Assembly (NCBI RefSeq): GCF_015999545.1
Contig: NZ_CP065546.1
Location: 4,248,001-4,312,000, forward strand
Direction of reading: 5' to 3'
DNA length: 64,000 nt
Source of the DNA: Lysinibacillus sp. JNUCC-52
Lineage (GTDB): Bacteria; Bacillota; Bacilli; Bacillales_A; Planococcaceae
This document shows positions 60,957-64,000 of the stretch, in pieces. The position numbers were made by a program, and so were the translations under genes. The notes beneath the pieces were generated by a model. The model ran no database searches. It saw only the letters and a program-made list of their open reading frames with translations, and had not been told where the DNA came from. Position 1 is the stretch's first letter, and each line of letters begins with the position of its first letter.

Positions 60957-61124
60957 TTAGGATTTAAAGAATATAAATAATTCAAACAAAATTATATTAA
61001 AAAGAACTATAACGCCAACAATTATTAATACACTCTGTGTAGCAATATCTAGAATGAAGATTATTGTTATTAATATTATCATTGCAATAAGTATTTCTAT
61101 ATAACCTTTTTTTCTAACATTCAT
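60957..61124 (-). CDS. Small two-span membrane protein, 55 residues
   Basis: A 55-residue, very hydrophobic protein: basic start MNVRKKGYIE, then two helices separated by a short polar turn (DIATQS). AGGAGCTGATTTA lies before the ATG. No family recognised. It lies between the convergent hutH-like and rpoN ends, on the rpoN strand, and has no obvious terminator of its own. Confidence 0.5.
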   Translation of the reverse strand: MNVRKKGYIEILIAMIILITIIFILDIATQSVLIIVGVIVLFNIILFELFIFFKS

Positions 61125-61299
61125 TAAATCAGCTCCTAAACTAATTTAAGTTGATATTATATTGGGCATTCTGTTCAACTTAAAGCTTTGCTTTATAGTT
61201 GAAGCATAAAACCCTCAGTTAGAAGTCATTTAATATTTATGAAATTTTATATGTTACCCTTGAACATTACCACTGAAATAGAAATCAAAGCATCGAAAA

Positions 61300-61342
61300 T
61301 AAAGAGAGTACGGGAACGTTTTTCGTTCTCGTACTCTCTCAT
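61300..61342. terminator. Bidirectional terminator downstream of rpoN
   Basis: AGAGAGTACGGGAACG (61303-61318) pairs with CGTTCTCGTACTCTCT (61324-61339) with one mismatch. It ends rpoN transcription on the minus strand; the plus-strand tail is less T-rich. Confidence 0.85.
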
Positions 61343-61390
61343 TCGTTTTCGTTTCGAAAGTACTTCGAACGTTACGTGTTGAGTGAACCA

Positions 61391-62656
61391 TTATAATTCC
61401 TTACGTTTGCTCGCTGCTTGTATTCCTAGTTCCTCGCGATACTTGCTGATCGTGCGTCTCGCAATTTGAATTTGATGGGAGTTTGCTAGTATTTCAGCAA
61501 TCTTTTGATCAGATAATGGCTTTTGTTTATTTTCTGCTGTAATAATATTTTTAACCATTTCTAAGATGGAAGTTTGAGAATGTTGCGCTTGCATATTGTC
61601 AATTTTTGAAGAAAATAAATCTTTCCATAAATACGTTCCAGCAGGTGTTTGAATACGTTTGTTGCGAATTGCTCGGCTTACTGTTGAAACATGCATATCG
61701 ATTTTCGTTGCGACATCTTGTAGGGTAAGCGGTTTCAAAGAAGAGAAACCATGAATGAAAAATGCTTGCTGATGCTCTAAAACTACAGACATTATTTGAA
61801 TAATTGTTTGTCGACGTTGCTGTAAGCTATGTATAAGCCAGTTATAATGCTTGAAATGTTGTTTTACATATTTTTGCTCAGATTGAGGTAAAAAAGAAGT
61901 GATGTTTTTATAGCTTTCATCGAGTTGAACTATCGGTAATGAGCCATCATTTAAACTAAAGTGTAATGTCCCGTCTTCAAGAAAAACGATAATGTCAGGA
62001 GTGACATACAACGTATCATTCTCTTGGCTCAACGTACAAGGTACTGGTGTTAGTTGTTGTAGCCGATGAATGCAATTTGATAATTGTTCCTTTGATAGCT
62101 GCAGCGATTTCTGTAGAGCTAGGAATTTTCGTTCGGCTAACAGAGATAAACCGCTTTGGATAAGCTGTTGTAAATCAAAGTCTTTCTCTTCAATTTGCAA
62201 CAAAAGACATTCTTGCAAATTACGTGCACCTACTCCAGCTGGACCAATTTGCTGTAATAATTGAATGGCGCGATTATGCTGTTGTACTGAAAGATGGCCA
62301 ATCTGTAGTGGCGAATACCCTTTATGATCTAAGTGCATAATTACTGTTTGGGTAAGTCGTATATCTTCCCCCTCAAAAGTGAGTGCAGCTAATTGGAATA
62401 ACTCCTCACGATAGTTTGGTTCCGCCCTCTTTGTATAAAATTCGTTGGGCATAGTTGAAGCAGAGTTATAGGTAGCACTAAAAACTCTCTCCTGAAAAGT
62501 TGGCGATTGTAGATCAATTAATGGATTTTCTAATTGTTGTTCATAAAGAAATTGCTCTAATTCATAGGCATTGTATTGTAGTAATTCAATAGACTGCTGT
62601 AATTGAGGTGTCATCATCACTTTCTGTTGTTGTTGTAGCTTTAAACTCGGGTCCAT
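61391..62656 (-). CDS. rpoN: RNA polymerase sigma-54 factor
   Basis: A 421-residue RpoN/SigL. Region I is the Gln/Leu-rich start (LKLQQQQKVMMTPQLQQSIE) that blocks open-complex formation until the activator acts; a core-binding domain follows; the C-terminal RpoN box is ARRTISKYREE, which reads the -24 element, preceded by the HTH around VATKIDMHVSTVSRAIRNK. TAGGAGGAATCAT is a strong ribosome-binding site. It is convergent with the hut-like operon, so sigma factor, activator and target operon sit together within 15 kb. Confidence 0.96.
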   Translation of the reverse strand: MDPSLKLQQQQKVMMTPQLQQSIELLQYNAYELEQFLYEQQLENPLIDLQSPTFQERVFSATYNSASTMPNEFYTKRAEPNYREELFQLAALTFEGEDIRLTQTVIMHLDHKGYSPLQIGHLSVQQHNRAIQLLQQIGPAGVGARNLQECLLLQIEEKDFDLQQLIQSGLSLLAERKFLALQKSLQLSKEQLSNCIHRLQQLTPVPCTLSQENDTLYVTPDIIVFLEDGTLHFSLNDGSLPIVQLDESYKNITSFLPQSEQKYVKQHFKHYNWLIHSLQQRRQTIIQIMSVVLEHQQAFFIHGFSSLKPLTLQDVATKIDMHVSTVSRAIRNKRIQTPAGTYLWKDLFSSKIDNMQAQHSQTSILEMVKNIITAENKQKPLSDQKIAEILANSHQIQIARRTISKYREELGIQAASKRKEL

Positions 62657-62773
62657 TATGATTCCTCCTGTCTATCACTTTTTCTTATCATATCATATAA
62701 CTGAGTGAATTTTCAGAAAAATATCAACTATATACTAGTTTTTCTGTATTACTTTTAGAAGATTAATTTACAT

Positions 62774-62806
62774 AAAAAAGAACGGCATAATGCCGTTCTA
62801 TCAAAA
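62774..62806. terminator. Hairpin upstream of rpoN
   Basis: AGAACGGCAT (62779-62788) pairs exactly with ATGCCGTTCT (62790-62799), flanked by an A run on the left and AT-rich sequence on the right. On the minus strand it ends the decayed gene just to its right. Confidence 0.75.
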
Positions 62807-62816
62807 TAATTTTCAT

Positions 62817-62949
62817 TTAATATAAAGCACCGTTTTTAGAGATGCTTACTGTAAAATTAGTCGTAAATGGGATAACGACACCTTGGTAAGTATAGTTGCC
62901 AGCAAAGAGGCGAAATGAAAGATCTATAGAACATGGAGCACGGACAATT
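62817..62949 (-). pseudogene. C-terminal remnant of an unrecognised gene
   Basis: A minus-strand frame of 43 codons without a start reads SIDLSFRLFAGNYTYQGVVI then PFTTNFTVSISKNGALY and a stop, 10 bases before a terminator. The alternating beta pattern and the clean end suggest the tail of a secreted beta-rich protein whose front is lost. Family unknown. From 62950 to 63203 I see nothing else. Confidence 0.35.
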
Positions 62950-63203
62950 CAAGTTATGATGAGAATTTTGAAAGACAAAATAACGATTAAATCATCATAA
63001 ATTTAACAAGTTCTCCAGGTTTAAAGGTACTAAGCTAAAACCTCTCCTGAAATGTCGGAGTAGGTGAAATAATCTATATATATTTTAAGCTGTTCGATAA
63101 ATTGGGTCAATTTTTATGTTATGAATAAAAAAGTAATCCTTATAATTGTAAAAAAGGTTTGTTTCGTACGGATTTAATAGTAAAATAATGGTAAAAAGAG
63201 AGT

Positions 63204-63608
63204 GTGTATGAAAAATTGAGAATATTTGTTTTATTATTATGTATTCTGTCTGTCATTGTTATTGCATGCCAATCAAATGAAAGTGTAAATATTTCAAAGG
63301 TCAGTATCTCTATATCAAGTGGTTTCGGTAAAGTGAATGCTAATTTTTTTGGAGAATATGAAGATAATAATACGCTCGATATATTTAACAATGCCTTCGC
63401 TAGCGCTGTAAAGAGAGAGGGGATAGTAGATATGACTGAGCCTGAATTTGATTTAAAGGTCATTTATACAGATGGAACTAAGCAAGGTTATCATCTATGG
63501 CTAGGGGAAAAAGGACAAAAAAGTGCCTTAATGAAGGTGGATGATACACACGTTACTTATGCCATCCCAGAAGAAATAACAGATCAGTTAATTAAACTTC
63601 TTAAATAA
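63204..63608 (+). CDS. YhfM-like lipoprotein of unknown function
   Basis: A 134-residue predicted lipoprotein: hydrophobic signal with lipobox IVIAC (Cys 22), then a domain with VSISISSGFGKVNANFFGEY, EFDLKVIYTDGTKQGYHLWL and a helical tail. It resembles B. subtilis YhfM-type lipoproteins from memory of their sequence pattern. The start is uncertain: GTG at 63204 or TTG at 63216, with GAGAGTG as a modest ribosome-binding site. The 240 bases to hemW hold no other gene. Confidence 0.7.
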   Translation: MYEKLRIFVLLLCILSVIVIACQSNESVNISKVSISISSGFGKVNANFFGEYEDNNTLDIFNNAFASAVKREGIVDMTEPEFDLKVIYTDGTKQGYHLWLGEKGQKSALMKVDDTHVTYAIPEEITDQLIKLLK

Positions 63609-63854
63609 TATTTTACTCCAAAGCTTTTGCTAGGAGGTCTTTTCTTTTATTCGAAAGGTCTTTAAAGCAACCATTAATGGATTCTTTCTATTAATAACAA
63701 TTCAATGAGTTCACATATTATTGAAAGTTTATTGTCAATTTGTACTAACTCGTTTTTACTGTCGTTCATGTATCTGGATGGATTCATGGCGTTCTCCATA
63801 ACGTTTGTTTATAATGGGGAAATGGAAAAACTCAACTAGAAAGAAGGGATAGCT

Positions 63855-64000
63855 ATGGCACGAGGTGTTTACATTCATATTCCTTTTTGTCATCAAATCT
63901 GCAACTATTGCGATTTCAATAAGTTTTACTTTAAAAATCAACCTGTAGATGAATATATCGAAACGCTAGGCAAGGAGATGGCGCTTGCGACGGAAAAATA
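63855..64000 (+). CDS. hemW: HemW (heme chaperone, radical SAM family), 3' end outside the window
   Basis: The first 48 codons of a radical SAM protein formerly called coproporphyrinogen III oxidase HemN-like. The iron-sulfur motif CxxxCxxC is in PFCHQICNYCDFNKF. HemW proteins bind heme and pass it to membrane proteins. In B. subtilis this gene follows lepA directly and precedes hrcA-grpE-dnaK; its return here marks the right edge of the 35-kb stretch that separates it from lepA. GAAAGAAGGGATAG precedes the ATG. Confidence 0.93.
   Translation, partial: MARGVYIHIPFCHQICNYCDFNKFYFKNQPVDEYIETLGKEMALATEK

Noticed and set aside
1-64000. tRNA, rRNA and common riboswitch signatures
   Set aside because: I looked for cloverleaf-like clusters, rRNA motifs, T-box and well-known riboswitch cores in the gaps and found none I could support by eye.

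Overview
This window looks like a chromosomal segment of a spore-forming, low-GC member of the Bacillales, most likely Lysinibacillus or a close relative. That is an inference from gene content and order, not from a database search. The left part (1 to about 28.8 kb) follows the Bacillus subtilis order closely: mltG, trmR, trhP1, trhP2, udk, greA, yrrS, mtnN, then sigK, pssA/psd, the yqeG-yqeH-aroE-yhbY-nadD-yqeK-rsfS-yqeM operon, comEA-comEB-comEC, yqzM, holA, rpsT, gpr, spoIIP and lepA. It covers tRNA wobble modification, ribosome assembly, shikimate and NAD synthesis, competence, and spore formation or germination. Local differences are the missing comER (its place holds two 138-bp structured repeats), two membrane acyltransferases, and a comEC that has no standard start codon in frame.

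In B. subtilis lepA is followed directly by hemW. Here they are about 35 kb apart (28,757 to 63,855). The stretch just after lepA carries the scars of repeated site-specific integration. The 3' end of lepA is duplicated imperfectly at 30,975-31,068 and again at 32,899-32,943. The copies bracket a broken tyrosine recombinase, a secreted protein, a PepSY protein, a 125-bp IS3-derived remnant and a coiled-coil protein. From 33 to 48 kb follow small accessory genes (VOC, DUF2306, cupin, GNAT, FNT channel, DUF1835, a repeat-built coiled-coil protein, yqeY, a chemoreceptor overlapping a PLP decarboxylase, a DUF4179-like protein, a chromate transporter), with a decayed subtilase locus at 34.7-35.4 kb.

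The most striking block is 48.1-62.7 kb, a self-contained sigma-54 regulon. It holds a PAS/AAA+ enhancer-binding activator, a pair of 16-bp direct repeats that look like its upstream sites, a near-consensus -24/-12 promoter, a nine-gene operon (hutU-like, YjiH-like transporter, hutI-like, two M20 hydrolases, two permeases, hutH-like in that order, eight genes in all after the promoter), and the rpoN gene itself convergent at the far end. The three histidine-degradation enzymes keep their catalytic chemistry (MIO triad, urocanase Cys, HutI metal site) but differ from canonical enzymes at residues that hold the imidazole substrate. No hutG or hutP is present. I infer a catabolic pathway for a histidine relative or histidine-containing conjugate; the substrate cannot be read from the sequence.

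The window ends in the first 48 codons of hemW. I see no rRNA, tRNA or CRISPR array. Note on counting: the sigma-54 operon contains eight genes (hutU-like, yjiH-like, hutI-like, M20 pepT-like, M20D, permease 1, permease 2, hutH-like).
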